The translations under genes and the position numbers were made by a program. Shown here in pieces: positions 39,332 to 46,686 of a DNA stretch of 64,000 bases. Positions within the stretch are counted from its first letter, which is position 1; every line of letters starts with the position of its first letter. Source of the DNA: an uncultured Prevotellaceae bacterium (GTDB lineage Bacteria; Bacteroidota; Bacteroidia; Bacteroidales; Bacteroidaceae); assembly GCA_947176535.1 (NCBI GenBank), contig CAMWQU010000006.1:1-64000 (forward strand), read 5' to 3'. The notes under the pieces are model-generated. The model worked only from the letters and a program-made list of their open reading frames with translations. It had not been told where the DNA came from and ran no database searches.

Positions 39332-39756
39332 CTTTCTTTCAGTTTTAGGTAGTCGGCATAGTCGTGTACGTAACCGCCTGCGTCATAGTGGTGAGAGGCC
39401 ATGACTACAACCACCGTACCCGGCTCGAAGTCGCACAGTTCGCACCAGACCCCCGCAGGTATCAGAATACCCTCATCGGGACGTTCCAGCCGAACCCTCG
39501 CCCGCCGCTGCCCGTCGTCCACCACCATCGTGAAGGCACCCGTCACGGGAACGACAAACTCGGAGCACACCCAATGGGCATGCCCGCCACGCACGGCCTC
39601 GCGGGGCACATCATAAATCCAAAATACACGCTCTACGGGGAAAGGAATAAGCGAATCGGCCTCGGCAAAGACCAAACCGCCCCGCTCATCGACCGCATAG
39701 GGAATTGCAATGAGCCGGCAGCCCGATGGGAGAACCATTTGCTTCCTGTCATCCAT
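39328..39756 (-). CDS. FdtA/QdtA-type dTDP-4-oxo-6-deoxyglucose 3,4-ketoisomerase (cupin)
   Basis: The 142-residue cupin matches WxcM-like sugar ketoisomerases, which move the keto group from C4 to C3 of dTDP-4-oxo-6-deoxyglucose ahead of a DegT aminotransferase. It has [19 protein letters not shown], with the conserved [18 protein letters not shown] and IPAGVWCEL. The start at 39756 gives [15 protein letters not shown]; the ATG at 39738 (MVLPSG) is an alternative, because the -7 element at 39765-39772 leaves almost no leader for the first. It is the first gene of the five-gene minus-strand glycan block. Confidence 0.88.
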   Translation of the reverse strand: MDDRKQMVLPSGCRLIAIPYAVDERGGLVFAEADSLIPFPVERVFWIYDVPREAVRGGHAHWVCSEFVVPVTGAFTMVVDDGQRRARVRLERPDEGILIPAGVWCELCDFEPGTVVVVMASHHYDAGGYVHDYADYLKLKER

Positions 39757-39764
39757 TTCACCGA

Positions 39765-39794
39765 CAAAGATAATGAAAACCAACCGCAATACAA
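39765..39794 (-). promoter_or_regulatory. Promoter of the glycan block
   Basis: TTG (39792-39794), 19 bp, then TATCTTTG (39765-39772) on the minus strand, close to the fdtA-like start. Confidence 0.7.
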
Positions 39795-39865
39795 AACAAA
39801 AACTGTTTGTTTTTATTTTCTGCACCAATCCGGGTAGGTACAGGGGGCTGCTTTCGAGGCCGCTC

Positions 39866-39931
39866 CCCCGTCCCGGTATGGACGGCCCCTTGTCCCGCTA
39901 TGGACGAAGCCTCATCCCGCTATTGTCGAGG
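39866..39931. repeat. Family C palindromic array, copy 1 (three 22-bp modules)
   Basis: Three 22-bp modules start at 39866, 39888 and 39910. Their shape is CC(T/C)CGTCCCGCTAT then GGACGAGG with variations, so each is an imperfect dyad. The copy at 44151 has one additional module. Confidence 0.8.
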
Positions 39932-40059
39932 CGGGGTCGTCCTATGCACGCGCACACACGTACACGCACGGGCGCGATTCCTTAACTATATATAGTCGTG
40001 TCAAAAAACTTTTTTTAATATTTTTGCCCCTACCATAATAATATAACGTTATCTTTTTG

Positions 40060-40067
40060 TACCTTTG
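40060..40067 (+). promoter_or_regulatory. -7 promoter element (TACCTTTG) in the left repeat copy
   Basis: TACCTTTG lies at the end of the duplicated AT-rich block. If used, it would give a leader of about 475 bases before the first cassette gene at 40547. Confidence 0.6.
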
Positions 40068-40068
40068 C

Positions 40069-40546
40069 AGCCGAGGGCAGACCGGTTCCGCCACTTCCGT
40101 CGCACAACGACGGGGGCAGAAGGGACAAGGCGATCCTCAAAAAAAATACATCGATGGAAATCGGAGGCCAACGATGCCGTTCGTAGGGCAGGCTGAAGAG
40201 AAAAGGACGTTTTCGGACGTTACTGTCTGTGCTATCAAACTTCGCAACTTTGAATCTTTCCACAGAAGTAATGCAACGGAGACGCTCGTGCGGGTATATT
40301 ATTCCGACTGGTTCGGCGTATCCACTTTATTGTATATCGTGGTGACCGCTGACGCAGACGTATAATAGTATTACTCGGCGTGGGCTGACTTGCGTTGCTT
40401 ATCCTTGGAAAGAGGCAATGCGAAGGCCTGATAGCGGGGATGGGCGCGGAGGAAAAACTCCCACGTCTTTTTATTTCCGAACTTAAAAAACATTATTAGT
40501 AACGCTGACTTTGGGAGTTATAGGCATAAATTAAATTATTAAATTT
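40069..40546 (+). other. 478-bp leader without a convincing gene; possible structured RNA
   Basis: This stretch follows a good -7 element. Its only plus-strand open frames are short (for example 64 codons from an ATG at 40174) and have no recognisable similarity or clear ribosome site. A stem can form between GCGTTGC (about 40393) and GCAATGC (about 40417), and GGAG/CTCC pairs before a T-rich stretch near 40470. It may be a long untranslated leader or a small RNA; I cannot assign a class (6S, tmRNA and RNase P signatures were not seen). Confidence 0.3.
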
Positions 40547-41233
40547 ATGTTTATTATTGTTTTAGTTGCGATTGCAGCACTGTACGTGTGGTACAAGAAG
40601 ACCCACTACAACGACTCCCCTTGGGTAGCCAAACGCATCAAAGGACGTAACGCCGATCAGCAGGCAGTAATCCGTTACTTCTGCAACGACCCTGCGTGTC
40701 TGAGCAAGAAGCCCATCTCCGACAGCGAGTATGAGGCACTCATCCAAAAGCATCTCCAGTCTGCTGACTTCAAGAAGAAGGCACTCGACAAGATTGGACT
40801 GGACGAAGACCAAGTGAAGGAAATCGAGCCGGTTCACTTCGAGGGCTATGTATTCGACAAGAAGAGCCTCGCCAAACAGGGAGATGATGGCCAGTACCGT
40901 TCTTCCACGTATCAGGTAAGCTGGATATTCTTCAGCGACACTCAGGTCTACATCTACCAGAACTCATTCTGTCTGGACGAGGATGGCCGCAAAGAGAAGA
41001 CCGAAGAATACTTCTACAAGGACATCACGAACTTCTCTACATCGAGCGAGACCAACGAAGTGGCTCAGTACGACAAGAAAGAGGACAAGACCGTGCTTGT
41101 GAACGTTGATGAGAACCGCTTTGCCGTAACCGTACCCGGCGACAAGTTCTATTGCTCACTCGAACAGAGCGACTACACCGAACGTGCCATCCAGGGCATG
41201 AAGGCCAAATTGAGAGAGAAAAAGAATGCGTAA
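40547..41233 (+). CDS. Membrane-anchored protein of unknown function, first gene of the envelope cassette
   Basis: The 228-residue product has one N-terminal membrane segment (FIIVLVAIAALYVWYKK) and then a soluble, lysine- and aspartate-rich domain. This includes YRSSTYQVSWIFFSDTQVYI and a TEEYFYKDITNFSTSSE stretch that looks like a PH-like or small beta domain. There are no catalytic motifs, and I do not recognise the family. The N-terminal anchor without a cleavage site places the domain on one side of the inner membrane, probably cytoplasmic given the following lysines. The next gene starts 10 bp after its stop. Confidence 0.75.
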   Translation: MFIIVLVAIAALYVWYKKTHYNDSPWVAKRIKGRNADQQAVIRYFCNDPACLSKKPISDSEYEALIQKHLQSADFKKKALDKIGLDEDQVKEIEPVHFEGYVFDKKSLAKQGDDGQYRSSTYQVSWIFFSDTQVYIYQNSFCLDEDGRKEKTEEYFYKDITNFSTSSETNEVAQYDKKEDKTVLVNVDENRFAVTVPGDKFYCSLEQSDYTERAIQGMKAKLREKKNA

Positions 41234-41243
41234 GCATTGAAGG

Positions 41244-41657
41244 ATGAGCTCGCAGACTGAGGCCGACCGCATCCGGCACTATTGCAGACATCACAAACTG
41301 AGCCGACCGAGAATCAACTGGCCGCTCATCGCTACTGCAATACTGACGACAGAGAGTATTCTGTATATTCTCATCCGCCGGTTGGCCCCCTCTGCGGGTT
41401 CATTCTTTCTTCTGGAAGAGGTGTTCCACGGAGTCATTGTTCTCCTCTGCGGGAACGCGATTCTCCGGCTTCTGGTGCAAATCTATCAAAGATACGCTCC
41501 GGAATCCCTGAGACGGCAGTGCAGATGTCAGCCCTCGTGTTCCGAATATGCCCTTCTTGCCCTGAAGAAATATTACTGGCCCAAAGCTCTTATCCTCATT
41601 CTTCGGCGCGTTGTACATACCTGCCAGCAGCCGGGATATAAAAAAGACTACCCTTAA
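41244..41657 (+). CDS. YidD-like protein with N-terminal membrane segment
   Basis: The C-terminal ~55 residues carry the YidD (membrane protein insertion efficiency factor) pattern CRCQPSCSEYALLALKKYYW, then LILRRVVHTCQQPGYK, compared with the usual CR(F/Y)xPSCSxYxxxAxxxYG. The 137-residue chain is longer than typical YidD (about 70-85). It adds a basic N-terminus and a hydrophobic segment at about residues 27-45, with another near 55-75. YidD normally lies beside rnpA and yidC; here it sits between a membrane protein and an SPFH protein, which suggests a specialised copy. It starts 10 bp after the previous gene. Function in insertion is only inferred. Confidence 0.75.
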   Translation: MSSQTEADRIRHYCRHHKLSRPRINWPLIATAILTTESILYILIRRLAPSAGSFFLLEEVFHGVIVLLCGNAILRLLVQIYQRYAPESLRRQCRCQPSCSEYALLALKKYYWPKALILILRRVVHTCQQPGYKKDYP

Positions 41658-41678
41658 AATCTATAAACGAACAACATC

Positions 41679-42881
41679 ATGGGATTTTTCAATAAACTGC
41701 GATCAAGCGGTGAAACATTCGACGGACAAGGCAATGAGCGCCGCGGACTGGTCGATGTCATTCAATACAACGGCGCTCCCGACGAACTGGTATGGAAGTT
41801 CCCGTACAACAATCTCTCCACCGGCACCCGACTTATCGTGTACAGAAGTCAGGAAGCCACTTTCGTAAAAGGCGGAGCCGTATGCGACGTCTTCGGCGAG
41901 GGCACTCACACGCTCTCTACCAACAATCTGCCGCTACTGGAGAAAATCGTAAACCTGCCATTCGGCGGCCGGACACCCTTTACGGCGGAAGTGTGGTATG
42001 TAAACAAGACCATACGCCGTGGACTGAAGTTTGGCACCCCCTCCCCCATTCGCATTTCCGACCCACGCTACTCCGGGGTCGATATAAGCGTCACTGCCCA
42101 CGGAGACTACAGCATCCGGGTGAAGGACAGCCAGATGCTGCTGAATGAGTTTGTCGGCACTCAGCATCTGCTGACCACCGACGAATTTGTAGGACAGTTC
42201 AAGACGATGGTGGTTCAGGAACTCAAAACGAATCTCATGCGCTACGCACACAAGCATAACCTATCCACGCTCGACTTCCCCGAATACGCCCCGGAGATTG
42301 CCGACTTCATCAAGGAGACACTAAGTGCTAAGTTCGAGCTTTACGGTGTAAAACTGATTGACTTCCAGTTTGCGCACGTTGGCCCCAACGAGAACGATAG
42401 CATAGTCAGGAAACTGTTGGACAACCGCCTCGAAGCCCTAACAGAGCGAGAGCGCAGAAGCATTCAGGGATTCAACTACCAGCAGGAACGCCAGTTCGAC
42501 ATTCTCGAAACGGCGGCCGGCAACGAGGGTTCGCAAGGCAGTGACCTAATGGGTGCCGGAATAGGTTTAGGCATGGGAGTCGGCATGTCCGGTATGTTTG
42601 GCGCACACATGCAGCAGACCGCTCAGGTGATGAACACGCAGCAGGCAACGCCCCCGCCTCCTCCCATCATAATGTCTCCGTATTATGTCTATATCAACGG
42701 AGGCCAGCAAGGCCCCTTCGACGCAAACACGCTGCAAAGCCTTGTGGCAAGTAAAGTGCTTACGGCCGACACGCTCGTCTGGAAACAGGGTATGGGCCAA
42801 TGGGGAAAAGCTGGCGAACAACCCGACCTGCAACCGCTGTTCGGCGCCACACCTCCCCCTCCGCCACCCATGATGCCCTAA
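41679..42881 (+). CDS. YdjI-type SPFH (stomatin-like) protein with C-terminal GYF_2 domain
   Basis: The 400-residue product starts MGFFNKLRSSGETFDG. It has the SPFH fold of the Bacillus YdjI (virion-core-like) branch: YNNLSTGTRLIVYRSQEATF, GEGTHTLSTNNLPLLEKI, TAEVWYVNK and DYSIRVKDSQMLLNEFVGT, over about residues 25-265. A Gly/Met/Gln-rich, then proline-rich linker follows. The end is a GYF_2-type domain (YYVYINGGQQGPFDANTL, then VWKQGMGQWGKA). SPFH proteins form membrane scaffolds. In B. subtilis, YdjI acts with PspA (YdjF) and YdjG/YdjH at stressed membranes. The zinc-ribbon and coiled-coil neighbours resemble that set, but there is no PspA here. Confidence 0.88.
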   Translation: MGFFNKLRSSGETFDGQGNERRGLVDVIQYNGAPDELVWKFPYNNLSTGTRLIVYRSQEATFVKGGAVCDVFGEGTHTLSTNNLPLLEKIVNLPFGGRTPFTAEVWYVNKTIRRGLKFGTPSPIRISDPRYSGVDISVTAHGDYSIRVKDSQMLLNEFVGTQHLLTTDEFVGQFKTMVVQELKTNLMRYAHKHNLSTLDFPEYAPEIADFIKETLSAKFELYGVKLIDFQFAHVGPNENDSIVRKLLDNRLEALTERERRSIQGFNYQQERQFDILETAAGNEGSQGSDLMGAGIGLGMGVGMSGMFGAHMQQTAQVMNTQQATPPPPPIIMSPYYVYINGGQQGPFDANTLQSLVASKVLTADTLVWKQGMGQWGKAGEQPDLQPLFGATPPPPPPMMP

Positions 42882-42893
42882 AGTCATTGCAGA

Positions 42894-43499
42894 ATGAAAA
42901 CAGTCAATAAATACATCTTGGCCTCATGCGTGTTCTGCTACTTCATGGGCCTCTATTTAATTGTCGTCAAATTCGGGGCCATGCGGCTTATCAGCCGTTA
43001 CGGCCTTCATCGCATCATCGCCAACTGGCCGGAGGATTTTCCCTCCCTGAATCTGGCCTGCATCTGTTTAGCCGTCTACACGCTCTTCTTCGCATTGATA
43101 ACCTACGGAATCATAAAGGCGTGCCAACAGCACGAGAAAGAAACGGAAGTCCTGCAGCAAAAAGCCTCAACCCTGCACCATCGCGCAGCCAATCTGTCGC
43201 TTGCAGTTTCCCGATACAACAGAGTATGCCGGGAAAAACACATCCCGAACACAACGCAAGGCAGACGCCTGCAACTGCTGGAGAAACAGATTGCCGCACT
43301 TCCGGCCTCGGTGCTCAACAGCAGCAACGCGGGCAGCCGCATTGCGCGGATAGTGGAGGACATCAGCACCGCAGTTGCTGACATAGAGACAAGTACAGAA
43401 CAGGACTTCGCAGCCTCGAACATCCGACTGTGCAATCTGGTGGAAGCTGCCATTGAGGATGTGCAGCGGCTGCGAACCGAGAGTATCACCATCAAATAG
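42894..43499 (+). CDS. Two-helix membrane protein with coiled coil, unknown function
   Basis: The 201-residue product has two membrane segments (about residues 8-28 and 55-77). It continues with a long charged helical region (HEKETEVLQQKASTLHHRAA) and later amphipathic helices likely to form a coiled coil in the cytoplasm. There are no known motifs, and I do not recognise the family. It lies 12 bp after the SPFH gene and 7 bp before the zinc-ribbon gene, so it is part of the same message and may anchor the SPFH complex; that is inference. Confidence 0.7.
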   Translation: MKTVNKYILASCVFCYFMGLYLIVVKFGAMRLISRYGLHRIIANWPEDFPSLNLACICLAVYTLFFALITYGIIKACQQHEKETEVLQQKASTLHHRAANLSLAVSRYNRVCREKHIPNTTQGRRLQLLEKQIAALPASVLNSSNAGSRIARIVEDISTAVADIETSTEQDFAASNIRLCNLVEAAIEDVQRLRTESITIK

Positions 43500-43506
43500 A
43501 AACATC

Positions 43507-44094
43507 ATGGAAATCATAGCCTTAAAATGCCCCAACTGCTCGGCAAGCATCACCACGCAGACCAAACAATGCGAGTACTGCCAGAGCGACATCCTCGTGA
43601 AGTCTTTCAAGAGTCTTTCCGCTCTCTCCACACCGGAAGTCAGCAAATACATGGCCACCTACCGGTCTGCGGCCTCTGAACATCCGGATCACAAAGACCT
43701 CAATACGTCTGTCGGTCTGTGTTTCCTGCGCCTGAAAAAGTACGACCAAGCCATAGCATACTTCGAGAAGGCCCAGGCTGAGAACTTCGACGATGCCACG
43801 CCTTTCTTCTATGCAGCCGTCAGCAGACTGAAAGGCCGGAAGCCGTTTCTGCTCAACCGCCCCGAAATAGACCTCATCATGACGGATATTCAGGCGGCAA
43901 TGGACATTGAGCCGAATACGGAACAATACTATTTCATGTCCTACATCAAGCGCGACTACTTCAAACGAAAGTTCCTGAACACGTGGCCTACGTGGGAGGA
44001 GTATATGCAGACGGCCGTGGACAACGGACTTTCTCCTGCCGACGTTGAGGAGTTCCACGCCATGCTCGGAACGCCCGTAGACATCGAATTGTAA
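43507..44094 (+). CDS. Zinc-ribbon TPR protein, last gene of the envelope cassette
   Basis: The 195-residue product starts at 43507 with a zinc ribbon, LKCPNCSASI with CEYCQSDI (CxxC pairs at about residues 8-11 and 22-25). TPR-like helices follow (LNTSVGLCFLRLKKYDQAIA, then YFEKAQAENFDDATPFFYAA). Nothing suggests secretion. Zinc-ribbon proteins accompany YdjI-type SPFH proteins in other bacteria, so an adaptor role is a fair guess. An in-frame ATG at 43453 would overlap the upstream gene and spoil the zinc-ribbon N-terminus. The gene is followed within 10 bp by the right copy of the direct repeat. Confidence 0.8.
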   Translation: MEIIALKCPNCSASITTQTKQCEYCQSDILVKSFKSLSALSTPEVSKYMATYRSAASEHPDHKDLNTSVGLCFLRLKKYDQAIAYFEKAQAENFDDATPFFYAAVSRLKGRKPFLLNRPEIDLIMTDIQAAMDIEPNTEQYYFMSYIKRDYFKRKFLNTWPTWEEYMQTAVDNGLSPADVEEFHAMLGTPVDIEL

Positions 44095-44150
44095 CCCTTC
44101 CGACATCCGGGTATATCCAAAAACGGGGAAGCAGCTTTTGAAAGCCGTTC

Positions 44151-44239
44151 CCCCGTCCCGGTATGGACGGCCTCTTGTCCATAGTATGGACTCACCTCTG
44201 TCCCGCTATGGACGAAGCCTCGTCCCGCTATTGTCGAGG
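44151..44239. repeat. Family C palindromic array, copy 2 (four modules)
   Basis: Modules run 44151-44172, 44173-44194, 44195-44217 and 44218-44239 (22, 22, 23 and 22 bp). The second, with GTCCATAGTATGGAC in its centre, is the one missing from the left copy. Confidence 0.82.
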
Positions 44240-44414
44240 CGGGGTCGTCCTATGCACGCGCACACACGTACACGTGCGGGCGCGATTCCTTAACTATATG
44301 GATGTGCAAAATTCGGCAAACTCCATTCCGAGCGAAATGCGGCTTTCATTCAGAAAGAAGAAAACTTTTTTAATATTTTTGCCCTTACCGTAATCATATA
44401 ACGTTATCTTTTTG

Positions 44415-44422
44415 TACCTTTA
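44415..44422 (+). promoter_or_regulatory. -7 promoter element (TACCTTTA) in the right repeat copy
   Basis: TACCTTTA differs at the last base from the left copy (TACCTTTG). It lies 43 bp before the lipoprotein start. Confidence 0.5.
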
Positions 44423-44465
44423 CGACCGGAACCCCTTATGATGTAAAACCTTACAAGTAACAGAT

Positions 44466-44918
44466 ATGAGACGAATCGCCTTTTTATTATGCCTGATAGT
44501 GCTGTTGGCTGGTTGCAATGACAAGAGTGAAATACTCGAACCTCTCGGTCGTCAGTCGGATACGATAAAACTTTCTGCTAAGGAATTGCTTTTCGACAAC
44601 ACGGAATCGAAACAGTATGTGACGACCGAGGGAAATTCTTGGCTCTTGGAACCAACGGTCTATATAGATGGCAAGTGTATTGAAAAGGATGATCCGACGC
44701 TGAAAGTTGAAATGGGAAATATGGATAAGTTTGGCTCCATGCCTACCACCCTGAGCATCGAGGGCGAGTGGTTTACCATCACTCGGGAGCTTCAACGCAT
44801 AGACATCAGTGTAAAAGCGAATCCTATGCCTAAGGAACGTACATTACAGTTAGACCTTCAGGATGGCAATTATAGAGGCTTTCTGACAATCAAGCAAAAG
44901 GAGGCATCGTCATTTTAA
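44466..44918 (+). CDS. Small lipoprotein with BACON-like beta domain
   Basis: The 150-residue product has a lipoprotein signal (MRRIAFLLCLIVLLAGC, lipobox LAGC). The rest looks like one BACON-type beta sandwich: IKLSAKELLFDNTESKQYVT, then DISVKANPMPKERTLQLDL and a final FLTIKQKE strand, which matches the usual V-x-Q-K end. BACON domains are common in surface lipoproteins of Bacteroidales, often in carbohydrate or mucin binding. It stands alone after the cassette, using the promoter in the right repeat copy. Confidence 0.75.
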   Translation: MRRIAFLLCLIVLLAGCNDKSEILEPLGRQSDTIKLSAKELLFDNTESKQYVTTEGNSWLLEPTVYIDGKCIEKDDPTLKVEMGNMDKFGSMPTTLSIEGEWFTITRELQRIDISVKANPMPKERTLQLDLQDGNYRGFLTIKQKEASSF

Positions 44919-45031
44919 CCTGACGAAACTACTTTCAGACTCCCGTTGAGGTATATAACTGAGTAAAAACGCCACAAAGTCCGCTCAAACAACAAATATT
45001 TACTAAGTATCGAAAAAATATCGGCAAAAGT

Positions 45032-45062
45032 TTGGTAGATTCGCAAAAAAGTCATACCTTTG
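45032..45062 (+). promoter_or_regulatory. tRNA operon promoter
   Basis: TTG (45032-45034), 20 bp, then TACCTTTG (45055-45062), 55 bp before tRNA-Ser. Nothing else is seen in the 199-bp gap after the lipoprotein gene. Confidence 0.75.
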
Positions 45063-45117
45063 CAACGCATTTGAGATAAAGACCCCCGAAGAAGCGCATC
45101 GGAGGATGCAAGAAAAA

Positions 45118-45204
45118 GGAAGTTTGGGTGAGTGGCTGAAACCACCAGTTTGCTAAACTGACGTGCGGGTTACCGTACCGGGGGTTCGAATCCCCCAGCT
45201 TCCG
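45118..45204 (+). tRNA. tRNA-Ser (anticodon GCT)
   Basis: The 87-base cloverleaf has acceptor GGAAGTT with AGCTTCC, an anticodon stem-loop CAGTTTGCTAAACTG with GCT at positions 34-36, and a long variable arm (CGTGCGGGTTACCGTACC). The T-arm is GGGGGTTCGAATCCCCC and the discriminator is G. CCA is not encoded. It reads the AGC and AGU serine codons. Confidence 0.96.
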
Positions 45205-45235
45205 CAAGGGTCAAGCTAAAACTTGAATGCAAAAT

Positions 45236-45307
45236 GGCGCTTTCGTCTAGCGGCTAGGACACATGCCTCTCACGCATGGAACACGGGTTCGATTCCCGTA
45301 GGCGCTA
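45236..45307 (+). tRNA. tRNA-Glu (anticodon CTC)
   Basis: The 72-base cloverleaf has acceptor GGCGCTT with AGGCGCT (a G-T pair at 1-72) and the D-arm TCGTCTAGCGGCTAGGAC. The anticodon stem-loop is CATGCCTCTCACGCATG, giving CTC, and the T-arm is ACGGGTTCGATTCCCGT; CCA is not encoded. It lies 31 bp after tRNA-Ser on the same transcript. Confidence 0.94.
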
Positions 45308-45311
45308 CAAG

Positions 45312-45347
45312 AAAAACTACCATAATCAAGCGATTACGGTAGTTTTT
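45312..45347 (+). terminator. Terminator of the tRNA operon
   Basis: A stem of about 16 bp with one mismatch (AAAAACTACC with GGTAGTTTTT) and a four-base loop AAGC ends in a T-run. The A-run on the other side lets it also serve the converging FtsX-type gene. Confidence 0.9.
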
Positions 45348-45379
45348 TATTGGTTTAATACCCTGAGCATCGGCCCGGT

Positions 45380-46624
45380 TCATTCGAAACGGATGCTCTT
45401 GGCGGGCTGAATGCGGGACACAAGGAAACTGGGGAGAATAAGGGCCAGCGTGGAAATAAGAAAGGTGACGGCATTGATGAGCAGAACTCCGGGCCAGGAA
45501 AGCTGTATGGGCACGACATCCACATAATAGGTGGAGGCATCCAGATGCACCAGTCCGAACTGCTGCTGAAGCAGACAGAAACCGATACCCAACAGATTGC
45601 CGAACAAAAGCCCTTTGCCGATGACAAGAACGGCATAGTTGATGAACAGGTGCCGCAAAGAGCGGTTGGAACAGCCCATGGCTTTCATGATTCCAATGAA
45701 GCGGGTGCGTTCCAAAATGATAATCAGCAGGCCCGATACGGTGGTGAAACCGGCTACCGCAATCATCAGGACAAGAATGACAATGACATTGAGGTCGAGC
45801 AGGTCGAGCCATGCGAAAATGTGGGGATAGACTTCCTTGATGTTGGGCGAAGTGTAATAACTGCCATAGCGATCCTGGCAAGGTTTCACGACGCGAGCCA
45901 CCTGTTGGGAAACGAGGGGCAGACAGTCCATGTCGGCGATGCTCACCTCTGCCCCACTCGACTGGTCGGGTTCAAATCCAAGAAGCTGATGGACAGTCTT
46001 GTAGTCGCAGAACACAAGCCGGGAGTCGTACTGCTCCATGTGGGTGGCATAGATGGCCGCAACCGTAAAGCGACGGGCACGCAGCGTGCGGCCGAAGAAA
46101 TAGGCATAGACCCGACTGCCGATGCTCAGACGCAACTGGCGGGCCAATTGTTGGGAGACAATCAGGCGGCCGGTGTTCTCCGTCTCCGAGAAAGGCCGGT
46201 CGATGTCGCCCTCTACAAGATGGTCTTTCAGGAACGTGAGGTCGTAGCCCTCGTCGATACCCCGGAAAGCCACTCCTTGAAAGACATCGTCCGTCTTCAG
46301 CATACCCGTTTTCAGGCAGAACCGCTGCACGTGCGTGACTCCCGGAATGCGATTCAGGGCCGTAACAAGACTGTCGGAAACGACTATGGGCTGCGCCTCC
46401 GCGCTGTAAAGCGACTGATAGTTAAGAATTTGCACGTGACTACCAATGCCCACGACCTTATTCTGCACCTCGCTCTTGAAACCAAGCACAACGGAAATGG
46501 AAATCACCATAATGGCAATGCCCAAAGCCACTCCCGCCGAAGCGATGCCGACGGCCGCACGGGAGGCACGTTTGCCCCGTCCTTGGCTGTAAAGCCGCCG
46601 GGCCATGAACCAGATGTATGACAT
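45380..46624 (-). CDS. FtsX/LolC-LolE-family ABC transporter permease
   Basis: The 414-residue inner-membrane protein has four membrane segments. The first, after MARRLYSQGRGKRASRAAVG, is VALGIAIMVISISVVLGF. The remaining three are near residues 270-400 (VIVILVLMIAVAGFTTVSGL, LVIGKGLLFGNLLGIGF, LINAVTFLISTLALIL). The large periplasmic domain between is typical of MacB/LolE-type permeases. Members export or release lipoproteins or substrates using a separate ATPase; none is adjacent. It is the last gene of the minus-strand run and lies 62 bp downstream of the aminotransferase. Confidence 0.87.
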   Translation of the reverse strand: MSYIWFMARRLYSQGRGKRASRAAVGIASAGVALGIAIMVISISVVLGFKSEVQNKVVGIGSHVQILNYQSLYSAEAQPIVVSDSLVTALNRIPGVTHVQRFCLKTGMLKTDDVFQGVAFRGIDEGYDLTFLKDHLVEGDIDRPFSETENTGRLIVSQQLARQLRLSIGSRVYAYFFGRTLRARRFTVAAIYATHMEQYDSRLVFCDYKTVHQLLGFEPDQSSGAEVSIADMDCLPLVSQQVARVVKPCQDRYGSYYTSPNIKEVYPHIFAWLDLLDLNVIVILVLMIAVAGFTTVSGLLIIILERTRFIGIMKAMGCSNRSLRHLFINYAVLVIGKGLLFGNLLGIGFCLLQQQFGLVHLDASTYYVDVVPIQLSWPGVLLINAVTFLISTLALILPSFLVSRIQPAKSIRFE

Positions 46625-46686
46625 ATCAAGTATTACGTTATCGGTCTATCCCTTACAGAAAATAGAAAACGGAACAGTCTGCACTC

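Larger units (their letters stand above)
39828..40068. repeat. Left copy of the direct repeat that brackets the envelope cassette
   Basis: This sequence matches 44105-44423 in two blocks: 39828-39991 (including the family C array) and 40007-40068 (an AT-rich promoter block ending TACCTTTGC). The long common stretch from CCCGCTATTG through the CACGCGCACACACG segment to CGCGATTCCTTAAC differs at only a few positions. Between the blocks the right copy has a longer unrelated filler. The two copies enclose the five genes at 40547-44094 in the same orientation. Confidence 0.85.
44105..44423. repeat. Right copy of the direct repeat that brackets the envelope cassette
   Basis: This copy matches 39828-40068 in the same orientation. 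It has an extra 22-bp module in its array and about 60 bp of additional filler (44301-44360) between the array block and the promoter block (44363-44423). The second promoter it carries drives the small lipoprotein at 44466. Confidence 0.85.

Noticed and set aside
37217..39352. 711-codon open frame on the plus strand opposite the acyltransferase/aminotransferase fusion
   Set aside because: It is antisense to a protein with intact active-site motifs, and its own translation shows no family signature.
39828..44423. The repeat-bracketed cassette as a transposon
   Set aside because: No transposase or integrase is inside, the repeats are direct rather than inverted, and no target-site duplication is visible.
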